Shown here in pieces: positions 47,937 through 56,988 of a stretch of 64,000 bases of DNA. The notes beneath the pieces were generated by a model. It did no database searches, was not told where the DNA came from, and saw only the letters and a list, made by a program, of their open reading frames with translations. The DNA lies in the NCBI GenBank assembly GCA_965243605.1, contig CBDEVQ010000092.1, positions 71,359 to 135,358 on the forward strand, read 5' to 3'. The number at the start of each line of letters is the position of its first letter. Positions within the stretch are counted from its first letter, which is position 1. A program made the translations under genes and the position numbers. The stretch is from JBMYYR01 sp965243605 (GTDB taxonomy: Bacteria; Bacteroidota; Bacteroidia; Flavobacteriales; CAJXXR01).

Positions 47937-49141
47937 TTAGTAGACACGATGTTTAAATAACAACTGATGCTTAAGTAAGTTGGCTTGCGTTTTTAGAAGC
48001 TGGTTTTCCATTTCTAAGTAGGTATCAAAGGATTGTCTATAAAACTGGATTTCTAGATAATAAGTTGTAAATGATATTTCACCTAGTTTATAACTTTCAA
48101 GTAAAAGTAATTCAGTATCTATTTCACCTAAAACAGATTGATATTTAAGGTACTTTTTTAGTAAAAGTTGATAGGATTCAAATGACTCTTTTAACTTTGA
48201 ATAATATTTAGACTTTGTTACCTGGCTAATGGATTGTCTATGAATAACATTATAATATTTAGCATCTACTTTATGTTTATTCGCCCACAGTGGAATGGTG
48301 ATACCAGAGTAAATTCCAAAATGACTCGAATTTGGAATTTGTTGTTGATTAATACCTAATGAAATTTGAGGTAATCCTTTGGCTTTTTGAAGTCTAAGTT
48401 TTTGAAAAGCAATACCAACGGACTGTTGAAGTATTAAAAGGTTTGGATCTTCAATTTGTTTAGTCGTCCAAAGCGTTTCAAGATTTAGAAGATTGGTGTC
48501 AATAGAACTATTCAAATGTTCAGTATCTATTGGATGGCCATTATTTAATACCGTTAATTGATTTAACAATGAAGAATAATGGATGTTGAGATCTTCTAAT
48601 GTGAACGTTGCTCTTAATAAACTTAATTTAGATTTATTGTAATCAATAAGACTAACATCTTGGGCTTTAAAAGCAATATTAATGCTATAAATAGTTGCTG
48701 TGTTTGAGTTAAACGCTCTGTCTCTAATGTAATCCGTTTAAGGGTGTATATTAGATTTAAACATATTTTTTTTGCTTTAAATAGAATGTTTTGACGTTTA
48801 ATATCAAATAAAAACTGTCCCCGTTTTTGTTGTTCAACGTTGAGTTTATTTTGATGTGTATAAACCGTTGGAAATTCAAATTGTTGAGTAAGTTGAAATT
48901 CATTGTAAGCTCCTTCTTGCGTATTCCCCCATGGGAGGTAATACACAGAAAATTCAGGATCACTTAGCGAAAGCTTAGATTTATTAGCTTTATGCTTACT
49001 AGCTAAAAAGTTTTGATAAGATTGAAGCTCTTTGTTATTGTTTTCTATTGTATGCAGAATATCTTGGATTGAAGATGTTTGAGAAAACATTTGTAAAGAA
49101 GATATTGACAACAAGAAAACAACACCATATATTTTAATCAT
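47937..49141 (-). pseudogene. TolC-family outer-membrane channel (CusC/CzcC-like) with -1 frameshift
   Basis: The 5' frame (49141-48623) has a signal peptide and a typical start (SIQDILHTIENNNKELQSY). It goes off frame near 48686, reading FIALILLLKPKML then a stop. Moving one base gives SINIAFKAQDVSLIDYNKSK and continues without a break into the 3' frame to 47937, so a single base is missing at about 48686-48687. The repaired length is about 401 aa, normal for the family. It is the first structural gene of the efflux operon. Sequencing error is possible. Confidence 0.82.
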
Positions 49142-49316
49142 ATTGGAATATTTAGGTTGTTGGATTCCCTAAGAATAGGGTAGAATAGAATAACAGTGTA
49201 TTTAAGACTGTTAAAAATGTTTCCTAAATATTATAAAATCAAAATAATAAACCGTGAATATTGGGTTTATATAATGTTAAGACATACAAGATTAGCTTTA
49301 GGAAACGTAAAATACA

Positions 49317-49760
49317 TTAACCTAAATATGGAGGGGCTCTTAAAGAATGGGATTGTAAAAAAGGGTTGGTCGTGTGCCCCTGTTTATATAGGGTGTACCG
49401 ATGTAAATTGTTTTTTTCTAATTGAGGCGAAAGAATAATTGGCTCAATTTGAAAAATAGTAAAATATGAAAGATCAAAGTGGAAAAGAGTTCCTAAAGAT
49501 GGTGTATCTGATGTTAGATATTCATCAGAATGGATTCCATGTGCTAAATCATCAAGTAAGCCATCTAAAAACCCTTTTGATTCCGATGTATTATGATCAT
49601 CGTGATTATGACTATGTCCATGATCATGATCTACATGTACATGAGATTCAGCTTTAACATTTTTATGAAAATGATGAATATGAGGAACAGCCGAATGAAA
49701 CATCAAAATAGAAATGATGCTTAATAAAAATAGGGCTTGTATTTGCTTAATCTTATTCAC
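49317..49760 (-). CDS. His-rich secreted protein at the head of the efflux operon
   Basis: This 147-aa protein has a hydrophobic leader (FLLSIISILMFHSAVPH) and a dense His/Asp run (ESHVHVDHDHGHSHNHDDHN) suited to binding metal ions. The C-terminus ends SLRAPPYLG. It lies upstream of the TolC-like, adaptor and permease genes on the same strand, 175 bases away from the next gene. I infer a periplasmic metal-buffering or sensing partner; no characterised family was recognised. Confidence 0.7.
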   Translation of the reverse strand: MNKIKQIQALFLLSIISILMFHSAVPHIHHFHKNVKAESHVHVDHDHGHSHNHDDHNTSESKGFLDGLLDDLAHGIHSDEYLTSDTPSLGTLFHFDLSYFTIFQIEPIILSPQLEKNNLHRYTLYKQGHTTNPFLQSHSLRAPPYLG

Positions 49761-49847
49761 GAGTTACAAAAGTATTGTTAATTTATTAATTAACACACCC
49801 TCTTAATCAAGAATAACAATTTTTATTCTATTGAGCTATAAAAACGA

Positions 49848-49877
49848 AAATCCCAACCATAGAGATGGCCAGGATTT
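49848..49877. terminator. Terminator of the outer-membrane protein gene
   Basis: An imperfect stem of two paired blocks (AAATCC/GGATTT and CCAT/ATGG) within 49848-49860 and 49865-49877 has A-rich and T-rich flanks. It lies 33 bases past the stop of the minus-strand gene at 49910. Confidence 0.6.
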
Positions 49878-49909
49878 TTTTTAAGAATTTAAATAACATA
49901 TTGTTTTTA

Positions 49910-50485
49910 CTAGAAGTAAAATACCAACCCTAAAGATGGGGCATTAAAAAGGTAGTTAAAATCAATTAAAGTAACATCTTGAACATTAACAACAGATAGA
50001 TGTCCTAAACCCAATCTAATCCCAATGCTTTCATTCGGATTAAACTCCGTATTAAAGGCTATGGCTCCTTGTATTGGTTTAGGTGCATTTCCATTATCTA
50101 CATCAATTAATACATTGACTTCAAGGTCGTTTGTGAAATAAAAACGATCTGCAATTGGATATTTTATTCTATAGAATCCACCAACACTATAAAATTTGGT
50201 TTCTTTATAATGTGTTTTGTCATTAAAAGCAGAGTATCCAACAGCAACGTTTTGTTTGTCATAAGAGATGTTTAATCCGATCCAATTGTTAGGTGCGATA
50301 GAAGCTCCAATTTTTGCTGCAAGAAAAAACCTTGTTTCATCATAATCACCTTCCTTAGCGAAGGCATTAAACGAAAATATCGATGAACTTTGTTCTTTAG
50401 TAGTTGGTGTATTTTCTTGAGCGTAGGATTGTGTGGAGTAGCAAAATGAAAGAAGTCCGATTGCTAGACTAAGTACTTTATTCAT
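49910..50485 (-). CDS. Small outer-membrane beta-barrel protein, 191 aa
   Basis: The signal peptide (LAIGLLSFCYSTQSYAQ) is followed by alternating hydrophobic strands (FFLAAKIGASIAP, IGIRLGLGHLSVV) and a C-terminal aromatic end (LGLVFYF), as in 8-stranded outer-membrane barrels. No closer family was recognised. A decayed relative lies at 41921-42075. Confidence 0.7.
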   Translation of the reverse strand: MNKVLSLAIGLLSFCYSTQSYAQENTPTTKEQSSSIFSFNAFAKEGDYDETRFFLAAKIGASIAPNNWIGLNISYDKQNVAVGYSAFNDKTHYKETKFYSVGGFYRIKYPIADRFYFTNDLEVNVLIDVDNGNAPKPIQGAIAFNTEFNPNESIGIRLGLGHLSVVNVQDVTLIDFNYLFNAPSLGLVFYF

Positions 50486-50519
50486 ATTAAATATCTAAAA
50501 TTGGTTTGTAGTATTAAAT

Positions 50520-50550
50520 GCAAATCGCCTTATTTAATAAGGCGATTTGC
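50520..50550. terminator. Hairpin between cysteine desulfurase and outer-membrane genes
   Basis: A 15-bp perfect inverted repeat (50520-50534 and 50536-50550) lies 29 bases past the minus-strand stop at 50579. The T run is weak, so it may act as a terminator or as a leader hairpin. Confidence 0.55.
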
Positions 50551-50578
50551 AAAGTATATTAATTGTATTACTTCCGAT

Positions 50579-51712
50579 TTATTTATATAGTTCAGCTAAA
50601 TGTTTTACGGCATAATCAATTTCTTCTTTTGTTGTGTATTTAGAAAAAGAGAATCTAACGGCTGGTCTGTTTGGATCAGATCCAATTCCAGCAAGTACGT
50701 GAGATCCTTTGTTAGCACCAGAAGAGCATGCAGAACCACCTGAACAACAAATCCCTAAGATATCTAAGTGGAATAATAGCATTGCTGAATTCTTGTTTTG
50801 TGGCAAACAAACGTTTAGAACTGTATATAAACTACGTTCTAAATTATCTGAATCTCCATTAAAACGAACATCTTCAATGTTTGCTTTTAATTCTTTTATC
50901 ATATAGGCTTTTATACCTTCAATATGCGCTCTATGACCATCTAAATCATCATAGGCAACATCCATAGCTTTGGCTAACCCAATAATACCGTGTAAGTTTT
51001 CAGTTCCACCACGAAGGTTTCGTTCTTGAGCACCACCAAAAATCATTGGAGTTAATTTTATTGTGTTTTTAACGTATAAAAAACCAACACCTTTAGGACC
51101 ATGGAATTTATGAGCTGCACAAGTCAGGAAATCAACATCAAACTCTTGTAAATCGTAAGCATAGTGTGCCATAGATTGAACAGTATCTGTATGGAAATAG
51201 GCTTGATATTTTCTACATAATGCAGAAACGTCTTGAGCAGGTAAAAGGTTCCCAATTTCATTATTAGCATACATTAAAGAGACAAGTGTTTTTTCTTTAA
51301 CCGTAGATAATAACTCTTCAAGATGAGCAAGATCAACATGTCCTTTAGCATCCAGCTTAACGTAAGAAAGTTTAACATTTTTTCCATCGGCAACATGTTC
51401 AGCTGTATGACCTACCGCATGGTGCTCAATAGAAGATGTAATGATATGGGTTACACCTAAATGTTGTACAGAACAATTAATAGCCATATTGTCGGCTTCT
51501 GTACCACCAGATGTAAAAATAATTTCACTTGGTAGACAGTTCATGTGCTTTGCAACACTTTTTCTAGATCTTTCGATAAGACTTTTGCTCTTTCTACCCA
51601 TTAAATGTGTAGATGAAGGGTTCCCGTAAAATTCCCTCATCGTTTCAGTCATAACATTTAATACGTCCTCATCAATAGGAGTAGTGGCAGCGTTGTCTAA
51701 ATATACTCTCAT
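50579..51712 (-). CDS. Cysteine desulfurase (NifS/IscS family)
   Basis: This 377-aa PLP enzyme removes sulfur from cysteine for Fe-S cluster and other sulfur-dependent biosynthesis. PLP lysine K202 (AAHKFHGPKG), H98/H99 (SSIEHHAVGH) and D176 (HTDTVQS) are present. The catalytic Cys is probably C329 in GGSACSSGA; two further Cys (C322, C323) lie just before it. The length and order are normal for the family. It lies 18 bases after the phosphoglucosamine mutase gene and is probably co-transcribed with it. Confidence 0.93.
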   Translation of the reverse strand: MRVYLDNAATTPIDEDVLNVMTETMREFYGNPSSTHLMGRKSKSLIERSRKSVAKHMNCLPSEIIFTSGGTEADNMAINCSVQHLGVTHIITSSIEHHAVGHTAEHVADGKNVKLSYVKLDAKGHVDLAHLEELLSTVKEKTLVSLMYANNEIGNLLPAQDVSALCRKYQAYFHTDTVQSMAHYAYDLQEFDVDFLTCAAHKFHGPKGVGFLYVKNTIKLTPMIFGGAQERNLRGGTENLHGIIGLAKAMDVAYDDLDGHRAHIEGIKAYMIKELKANIEDVRFNGDSDNLERSLYTVLNVCLPQNKNSAMLLFHLDILGICCSGGSACSSGANKGSHVLAGIGSDPNRPAVRFSFSKYTTKEEIDYAVKHLAELYK

Positions 51713-51730
51713 CTTGTATAATAATAGGGG

Positions 51731-53122
51731 TTAAAGTGTGTGTTCTATTTCTTGGATAAATCGGTCTGCTAATTCATTAGCAGCATCCTGATTGGTCGAT
51801 TCGGCATAAATACGAATGATTGGTTCTGTATTTGATTTTCTCATATGAACCCATTCTTTCTCGATGTAAATTTTAAGTCCATCAAGTGTATTTGTTTCAA
51901 AATCGCCTTTGTATTTTTCGTGTAACGTACTTAAAATGGCATCAACATCAATTCCTTTTTGCAATTGAATTTTTTTCTTAGCCATTGTATATTGAGGGTA
52001 TTGATCTCTAAATTCAGACATTTTTAATGTTGAATTACAGAAGTGAGTTAGGAATAAAGCTACACCAACTAGTGAATCTCTTCCAGCGTGAAGTGTTGGA
52101 TAAATAATCCCTCCATTTCCTTCTCCACCAATAATTGCATTTTCATCCTTCATCATAGAAACAACATTTACTTCACCAACTGCAGAACTAAATGCTTTGT
52201 ACGATGTGTTTGCTTCTGTAACATCTCTTAATGCACGTGTAGACGACATGTTAGAAACTGTGTTTCCGGGAGTTTTAGAAAGAACATAATCCGCTACAGA
52301 AACTAAGGTGTATTCTTCTCCAAACATACTTCCATCTTCACAAATAAAAGCTAAACGGTCCACATCAGGATCAACTACAATTCCTAAATCAGCGTTATTC
52401 GCTTTTATAAACTCAGAAATACCAATTAAGTTTTCTTTTAAAGGCTCTGGGTTATGTTCAAAGTCTCCATGCATATCTGCATAAAGCACTTCAATATTTG
52501 TAAAACCTAATGCTTTTAGCATTAAAGGAATGGCAAAAGCTCCAGAAGAGTTAATACCATCAACTACTATTTTAAGATCACGTTTGGTGTTTAAACCACC
52601 TTGAACTAAAGGGAGTTCCATGATTTTTTCAACGTGTTTTTCAACAGCGTTTTCTTCTATTGTAAGGGTTCCTAATGCATCTACTTGTGCAAATTCGAAA
52701 CTTTCTTCGTTCGCAATTTCAAGAATTCTGGCGCCATCAGCTGCAGAAACAAATTCTCCTTTATGGTTTAATAATTTTAATGCATTCCATTGTTTTGGAT
52801 TGTGACTTGCCGTTAAAATGATTCCACCTTGAGCATTATTCCAAACCACTGCCATCTCAACCGTTGGGGTAGTAGATAGACTTAAATCAATAATATCTAT
52901 TCCCATCATTTGTAGAGACGAAGAAACTAGATTTGAAACTAGTGGTCCCGAAATTCTAGCATCACGTCCTATTACGATAGTAACTTTATCTTGTTTTGTT
53001 GTTTCTTTAACCCATGTTGCATAGGCGCAACTATATTTAACGATATCTATTGCTGTTAGTGCATCGTCAACTTTTCCACCTATTTCTCCACGAATACCTG
53101 AGATAGATTTAATTAATGTCAT
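51731..53122 (-). CDS. glmM: Phosphoglucosamine mutase (GlmM-like phosphohexomutase)
   Basis: This 463-aa member of the alpha-D-phosphohexomutase family makes glucosamine-1-phosphate for peptidoglycan. It has the N-terminal signature SISGIRGEIGG, phosphoserine S106 in TASHNP, the Mg loop DPDVDRLAF, the sugar-binding EGNGG and the phosphate-binding RKSNTEPIIRIYAES. The ATG at 53122 is chosen over 53149 because the promoter -7 element (53151-53158) leaves no leader for the latter. A related phosphomannomutase role cannot be ruled out. Confidence 0.88.
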   Translation of the reverse strand: MTLIKSISGIRGEIGGKVDDALTAIDIVKYSCAYATWVKETTKQDKVTIVIGRDARISGPLVSNLVSSSLQMMGIDIIDLSLSTTPTVEMAVVWNNAQGGIILTASHNPKQWNALKLLNHKGEFVSAADGARILEIANEESFEFAQVDALGTLTIEENAVEKHVEKIMELPLVQGGLNTKRDLKIVVDGINSSGAFAIPLMLKALGFTNIEVLYADMHGDFEHNPEPLKENLIGISEFIKANNADLGIVVDPDVDRLAFICEDGSMFGEEYTLVSVADYVLSKTPGNTVSNMSSTRALRDVTEANTSYKAFSSAVGEVNVVSMMKDENAIIGGEGNGGIIYPTLHAGRDSLVGVALFLTHFCNSTLKMSEFRDQYPQYTMAKKKIQLQKGIDVDAILSTLHEKYKGDFETNTLDGLKIYIEKEWVHMRKSNTEPIIRIYAESTNQDAANELADRFIQEIEHTL

Positions 53123-53150
53123 TCTTTTTTTCTTATAATAATAATGCAAG

Positions 53151-53180
53151 CAAATATAAGGTTCACATTTTTAATTGCAA
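53151..53180 (-). promoter_or_regulatory. Bacteroidota-type promoter of glmM
   Basis: On the minus strand TTG (53180-53178) and TATATTTG (53158-53151) are separated by exactly 19 bases. This matches the TTTG-N19-TAnnTTTG consensus and decides the glmM start. Confidence 0.7.
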
Positions 53181-53421
53181 TTATAATTAAAATAAAAATT
53201 AGCGACCTTTTATTGTGAAAAATAGTTAAAACATACACTAAAACTACCCTTTGTATAGTACGTTTGCACTAAAAGGAGTAGCATTAGACTATATTAATGT
53301 AATGTTAAATTAATGTTTCTTGAATTTATTAAGCTGTATGTATTAATTCTCAAATTAATTTGAGTAATTACATATGTTAATAACTATAGGGGCCCGACTA
53401 AGGTAGTTTACCTCTTTTTTG

Positions 53422-53429
53422 TATATTTG
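53422..53429 (+). promoter_or_regulatory. -7 element of the TPR gene
   Basis: TATATTTG lies 18 bases before the ATG at 53448. No good -33 was found. The rest of the 325-base gap between glmM and this gene holds the glmM promoter and a second TAnnTTTG (TACGTTTG, 53259-53266) but no gene. Confidence 0.5.
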
Positions 53430-53447
53430 CTAGCATTAAAATAAAGT

Positions 53448-54839
53448 ATGTTAAACAATCCATCAAATTCTGATTTTACCCCGAGTAAAGCTGTCTTAGA
53501 AAAGGTTAACTCTATGTTAACAACAGGTGAGTTGGAATATCTTGATTCTCAGACATTTGTTGATGTTATGGATTACTTTAATAGTCAATTAAAGTACCAA
53601 GATGCGATCAGTATAGGTGAGTTTGGATTGAAAATACATTTCAATTCAGGATCAATCCATTTAAAGAAAGCTCAAGCATATTCAAATTTAAATCAGATAA
53701 AAGAGGCTAAAAATCATTTATCAATAGCTGAACAATTCGATAAGAGAAATGGTGATGTTTTCTTAACAAAGGGGATGTTATTTAGTAAGGAAGGTTTCAC
53801 AGAAGAAGCGATTGCAACATATCGTAAGGCTGTAACGTTTCTAGAATACCCTGAGGATGCATATCCATATTTAGCATTTGAATTAAAAGCCATTGGTAAT
53901 TTCCAAGAGGCTATTTCTATACTTAAAAAGTATTTAAAGTCATATCCGGATGATGAAATGTGTTCGAGTATGCTTTTTGGTATTTTTGAAGAACATGAAT
54001 ACTACCGTTTAGGTGTAAAGACATATAAATCTTTGGTAGATGCAGCCCCTTTATGCCATTTAAATTGGTTTTATTTAGGATTGTTTTATAAAGTCTCGGA
54101 TCAAGTAAAATTAGCATACCAAGCATTTGAATATGCTTATTTACTGGAATCTAGTTTTGTAGCTTCTTATCATGAAATGGCTAATATTCTTATTGAAAGT
54201 AAAGTTTACGATAAGGCCATAGATATTCTTGAAGAGGTTGTAGATATAGAAGAACCTTATGCAATGACCTATACGAAGCTCGCAGAGTTGTATAGGTTTT
54301 CTAAAGATTACTCAAATGCATTAAAATATGCTCGTAAGGCAACCAAAGAGGATCCTCAATTAGATTCTGGATGGTATGAACTTGGATTAACGTTATTAAA
54401 ATTAGAAGATATTTCAGCTGCACAAACAGCGTTTAGAAATGCTAAAGGATTAAATGACGATGAGTTTGATTATCACTTAAATTATGCGAATACGTATTTA
54501 AAGCTAAAAGATTGGGATATTGCTAAGGACTTAATGATTTCAATAATTAATAAGTTTGGAATGCATGAAGGATTATTGAAAAATGTGTTGATTTGCTCTA
54601 TACATTTGAATACCTATGATGAAGCCTTAACTTATGCCATAAAAGCGACTGAATATTCTAAGGATGTTGATTTTTTATATTATTCAGCATACTTTAACTA
54701 TAAACTAAACAATAAAGACAACACACTAGCTTTTTTGATTAAGGCTTTAAATCAAAACCCTGATCGACTAAAATCGCTAGAAATACTAATGAAAGACATG
54801 TTTGAGGAATCATATGTGAAATTATTGGTTATAAACTAA
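53448..54839 (+). CDS. TPR-repeat protein
   Basis: This 463-aa soluble protein consists almost entirely of tetratricopeptide repeats (for example FLTKGMLFSKEGFTEEAIATYRKA, given here as residues ~103-126, and DSGWYELGLTLLKLEDISAA). There is no signal peptide, so it is likely a cytoplasmic scaffold. It lies 10 bases before the phosphosulfolactate synthase gene and appears to lead an operon running to aroE. Confidence 0.85.
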   Translation: MLNNPSNSDFTPSKAVLEKVNSMLTTGELEYLDSQTFVDVMDYFNSQLKYQDAISIGEFGLKIHFNSGSIHLKKAQAYSNLNQIKEAKNHLSIAEQFDKRNGDVFLTKGMLFSKEGFTEEAIATYRKAVTFLEYPEDAYPYLAFELKAIGNFQEAISILKKYLKSYPDDEMCSSMLFGIFEEHEYYRLGVKTYKSLVDAAPLCHLNWFYLGLFYKVSDQVKLAYQAFEYAYLLESSFVASYHEMANILIESKVYDKAIDILEEVVDIEEPYAMTYTKLAELYRFSKDYSNALKYARKATKEDPQLDSGWYELGLTLLKLEDISAAQTAFRNAKGLNDDEFDYHLNYANTYLKLKDWDIAKDLMISIINKFGMHEGLLKNVLICSIHLNTYDEALTYAIKATEYSKDVDFLYYSAYFNYKLNNKDNTLAFLIKALNQNPDRLKSLEILMKDMFEESYVKLLVIN

Positions 54840-54849
54840 AAACTACGAC

Positions 54850-55617
54850 ATGAATTTTGAATTACCACATGTACCCGAAAGACCTCAAAAACCGAGAGAA
54901 ACAGGGTTAACCATGATGATGGATAAAGGACTTTGTCTTGCAGAAGCTGAGAATTTTTTATCTTCGTCGGCCCAATATGCCGATATTATTAAACTCGGAT
55001 TTGGAACATCGTATTTAACAAATGATTTAAAGCAAAAAATAGATTTGTATCATTCTGCTGGAATGAAAGTTTATTTAGGGGGAACTCTATTTGAAGCCTT
55101 CATAGCAAGAGGAATGTATAAAGAATATATTGACTTATTAGAAAAGTATAATATTTCTACTTTAGAAGTTTCAGATGGTTCAATCATTATGGAACATGAC
55201 CAAAAGTGTGAATATATTAGCGATCTTACAAACAAAGGGTTTACCGTATTATCTGAAGTTGGATCTAAGTCTGCCGATAAATTAATTCCTCCATATAAGT
55301 GGATTGAAATGATGAAAGCTGAATTAGCAGCTGGATCTTGGAAAGTTGTGGCAGAAGCTAGAGAAGGTGGTAATGTTGGAATATACCAAGGGAGTGGAGA
55401 TGTACGTTCTGATCTAATTGAGGAAATTACAAGAAAAATTGATGGTTCTAAGATTTTATGGGAAGCCCCTAAAAAATCACAACAAGTGTGGTTTATTAAA
55501 CTTTTAGGAGCAAACGTAAATCTTGGTAATATTGGATTTAATGAAGTTATTCCATTAGAATGTCTTAGATTAGGACTTCGTGGGGATACCTTTTTTGATT
55601 ATTTACCAAAAAAATAA
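54850..55617 (+). CDS. comA: Phosphosulfolactate synthase (ComA family)
   Basis: This 255-aa TIM-barrel enzyme of a family that adds sulfite to phosphoenolpyruvate to give phosphosulfolactate has the conserved KLGFGTSY, GGTLFEAF, EVSDGSI, SEVGSKS and AEAREGGNVG. In methanogens this starts coenzyme M synthesis. In Bacteroidota it more likely feeds sulfolactate, cysteate or sulfonolipid pathways (inference). It is followed after 7 bases by a rhodanese gene, another sulfur-handling function. Substrate specificity is inferred from the family only. Confidence 0.85.
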   Translation: MNFELPHVPERPQKPRETGLTMMMDKGLCLAEAENFLSSSAQYADIIKLGFGTSYLTNDLKQKIDLYHSAGMKVYLGGTLFEAFIARGMYKEYIDLLEKYNISTLEVSDGSIIMEHDQKCEYISDLTNKGFTVLSEVGSKSADKLIPPYKWIEMMKAELAAGSWKVVAEAREGGNVGIYQGSGDVRSDLIEEITRKIDGSKILWEAPKKSQQVWFIKLLGANVNLGNIGFNEVIPLECLRLGLRGDTFFDYLPKK

Positions 55618-55624
55618 AAATAAG

Positions 55625-55912
55625 ATGAAATCTGTAACAGTTGAAGAACTAAAGAACTTGGTTGTAACAAGTAAAGAATTAAAGCTTGTTGATATTCGTG
55701 AGAATTACGAATTTGAAGATGGACACATTGATAATAGTGAAAATATTCCAATGGACGACCTAGCTCAAAACCCGGACTTAATTTGTGAAAACTCAATACT
55801 TATTTGTCAATCTGGTCGTCGTGCTGAGTCATTATGCTTTATTCTAGACCGTAATCATAGCCGTTCGGATGTGAGATTTTTGGCTGGTGGTATTGTAGCA
55901 TACAACGAATAA
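55625..55912 (+). CDS. Single-domain rhodanese-like protein
   Basis: This 95-aa protein starts at ATG 55625, which is preferred because upstream codons overlap comA. It has the rhodanese N-motif LVDIRENYEFEDGHID and active-site C61 in the loop CQSGRRA. It carries or transfers sulfane sulfur as a persulfide. It lies between comA and a DUF368 gene with 7- and 18-base gaps and is probably co-transcribed. Confidence 0.88.
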   Translation: MKSVTVEELKNLVVTSKELKLVDIRENYEFEDGHIDNSENIPMDDLAQNPDLICENSILICQSGRRAESLCFILDRNHSRSDVRFLAGGIVAYNE

Positions 55913-55930
55913 TAATTTATTAAATAGATA

Positions 55931-56917
55931 ATGACAAAATATATATTCGTATTTCTAAAAGGATTAGCTATGGGTGCAGCAGATGTTGTTCCTGGGGTTT
56001 CAGGTGGTACTATTGCATTTATCACTGGAATTTATGATCAACTTTTAGATTCTATAAGCAAGATTAATTTTGGTTTAATTAAAAAACTAAAAGAAGAAGG
56101 GTTTAAATCGGTATGGGAACATATTAATGGATTTTTCTTATTAAGCTTGTTCACTGGAATTGCGTGTAGTATTTTATCTTTAGCTAAAGTAATCAAGTTT
56201 CTATTACTTGAATACCCTATTGGCGTTTGGTCCTTCTTTTTTGGATTGATTTTAGCAAGTATTGTGTACTTATTAAGGGAGTTGAAAACCTTTGACATTA
56301 AATCTATTATTGGACTTATTGTTGGTACGGTTTTCGTTATTTTGCTCTCTCAGATTCCAGGGCAAAAAGATGCGACCAATTTGGTCTATATCTTCTTTTG
56401 TGGGATGGTAGCCATTTGTGCAATGATTCTTCCAGGTATATCAGGGAGTTTTATTCTTTTAGTATTAGGAGCGTATTCTACCGTGTTTATTGATGCTTTA
56501 GCAAATAAAGACATATTGGTACTTGGTGTATTTGGAAGTGGAGCTATTGTTGGATTATTAAGCTTTTCAAAATTCTTAAAATGGATTTTAGAACGTTATA
56601 AGAATACTACATTTGCTATTTTAATTGGGTTTTTATTAGGATCCTTATATAAAATATGGCCTTGGAAACATGTTGAGGAAATCTTTGTGAAACATATTGG
56701 TGAACCAAAAGAATCGGTTGTTAATATTGTAGAAACAAATGTACTTCCAAATCAATACGATACAATTGTAAGAGAAGGAAGCTCTATTGTAGGATATTCA
56801 CCTCAAGACCCAATGCTATGGCAGTCTATTCTATTTTGTATTTTAGGATTCTCTCTAATCTTTATATTAGAGGGATTAGGGAATATAAAATCTAAACGAA
56901 AAATTCAATCAGCTTAG
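55931..56917 (+). CDS. DUF368 membrane protein (PopT-type undecaprenyl-phosphate translocase family)
   Basis: This 328-aa multi-pass protein has the family signature GAADVVPGVSGGTIAFI near the N-terminus and a repeated motif later (MILPGISGSFILLVLG), i.e. an internal duplication. DUF368 proteins have been shown to recycle undecaprenyl phosphate across the membrane for envelope synthesis. It is immediately followed by a paralogue. Confidence 0.85.
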   Translation: MTKYIFVFLKGLAMGAADVVPGVSGGTIAFITGIYDQLLDSISKINFGLIKKLKEEGFKSVWEHINGFFLLSLFTGIACSILSLAKVIKFLLLEYPIGVWSFFFGLILASIVYLLRELKTFDIKSIIGLIVGTVFVILLSQIPGQKDATNLVYIFFCGMVAICAMILPGISGSFILLVLGAYSTVFIDALANKDILVLGVFGSGAIVGLLSFSKFLKWILERYKNTTFAILIGFLLGSLYKIWPWKHVEEIFVKHIGEPKESVVNIVETNVLPNQYDTIVREGSSIVGYSPQDPMLWQSILFCILGFSLIFILEGLGNIKSKRKIQSA

Positions 56918-56942
56918 GTTGTAAAAAAATATAAATATCTTT

Positions 56943-56968
56943 AAATGCTGTTCTACAAAACAGCATTT
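56943..56968 (+). terminator. Hairpin between the two DUF368 genes
   Basis: A 10-bp stem (56943-56952 and 56959-56968) is followed by a T run, 26 bases after the stop of the first copy. It should reduce read-through into the second. Confidence 0.7.
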
Positions 56969-56988
56969 TTAGTTTATATAAATTTGGT

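Noticed and set aside
49196..49438. Plus-strand 80-codon frame overlapping the His-rich gene
   Set aside because: It is antisense to a gene with a signal peptide and clear composition bias. It has no features of its own.
56979..56986. TAAATTTG as a firm promoter of the second DUF368 gene
   Set aside because: It is only 2 bases before the TTG start, so either the start or the promoter must be wrong. A+T-rich DNA gives such matches by chance.
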